Shown here: piece after piece, positions 59,641-60,000 of the stretch
Layout: every line of letters begins with the position of its first letter
How positions within the stretch are numbered: the first letter of the stretch is position 1
Assembly: GCF_963678635.1 (NCBI RefSeq)
Contig: NC_087071.1
Coordinates: 29,688,141-29,748,140 of the forward strand
DNA from: Symsagittifera roscoffensis
Lineage: Eukaryota > Xenacoelomorpha > Acoela > Convolutidae
Direction: 5' to 3'
Length of the DNA stretch: 60,000 bases
Program-made: the position numbers and the translations under genes
The notes under the pieces: model-generated
Told to the model about the DNA's origin: nothing
What the model saw: the letters and a program-made list of their open reading frames with translations, nothing else
Databases searched by the model: none

Positions 59641-60000
59641 AGACTCGCCAGATAATTGCGACTCGCTAAGATTTTGCCCGGGTTCATCAACTCAACCATT
59701 CGACATTACTGAGATACTGTTGCACCTTCGAATACCATCAACGTAGTGATTAATGAGGTCCTCAAGTTCCGTGTTTCTCTCAAAAGAGGTGCCGAGGGGT
59801 GTTTGTTGCATGTTTATTGCAGGACTACAAGCTGAACTTTTGAATAATGCTCTTGGATCAGTGCCAGTAACTCTCGTGAAGCTATTCTTGATTTGGTGAC
59901 ACATTTTTCACCAGCAATTTCCTTATGAACCTGCTAGAACTCTGTCCCGGCTCCGATTTCATAGCAGTTTTAACCTCGGGTCTTCTCGCCACTTCCGCAG

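Larger units (their letters stand above)
49220..60000 (-). pseudogene. family U, minus-strand copy, 5' end off window
   Basis: Pyrimidine-rich on the plus strand, hence purine-rich in the sense direction, as in the plus-strand copy at 17.8-25.3 kb. Homologous blocks appear in the same order when read from 60000 down to 49220. Its sense 5' end lies beyond the window. Its 3' third is triplicated (49864-55480). Frames are broken by stops, though several blocks are more open than in the plus copy (notably 57742-57422, 58372-57965 and 56399-56025), so this copy may be the less decayed. Function unknown. Confidence 0.6.

Overview
The window is AT-rich, TE-littered animal DNA with very little intact coding sequence. 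No bacterial features are present, and the introns, class A GPCR exons, LINE and Ty3/Gypsy remnants and many terminal-inverted-repeat elements point to an invertebrate metazoan. An appendicularian tunicate or another small invertebrate would fit the Gypsy elements, and a nematode is not excluded; I cannot fix the species. One 200-N scaffold gap lies at 7822-8021.

Layout. 1-10.8 kb: a GPCR exon (TM3-TM4, minus strand), a 76-nt-arm palindrome, and a ~0.9 kb repeat (R1) present as an inverted pair flanking ~6.5 kb that holds the gap and a decayed Gag-like segment (minus). 11.0-17.6 kb: a tandemly duplicated block of a Gypsy-type element (minus) with two integrase remnants; the second unit lacks 2.4 kb. 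17.8-25.3 kb: a long purine-rich decayed coding sequence of unknown family (called U here, plus strand). 26.3-28.5 kb: a heavily decayed Gypsy RT region (plus). 30.5-41.4 kb: a dispersed repeat (M1), a 13-copy ~91-bp array grown out of it, a 22/44-bp satellite, foldback elements, and a second GPCR exon (TM1-TM2, minus) at 33.2 kb. 41.6-44.8 kb: a degenerate minisatellite interrupted by a 710-bp element with perfect 24-bp TIRs, another minisatellite, and a 958-bp TIR element. 45.1-46.5 kb: LINE endonuclease and RT remnants (minus). 49.2-60 kb: a second, inverted copy of family U whose 3' third is triplicated in tandem; it runs off the window end.

How it fits together. The only host-gene signal is the pair of minus-strand GPCR exons. 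The 33.2 kb exon encodes TM1, TM2 and the start of TM3, and the 2 kb exon encodes TM3 and TM4. They could belong to one receptor with a ~31 kb transposon-filled intron, but the splice phases I could test do not close, so two separate genes remain possible. Everything else reads as mobile or satellite DNA. The least explained item is family U: two diverged, colinear copies over 7-10 kb, coding-like but broken, with no reverse transcriptase, integrase or transposase motif that I recognise.
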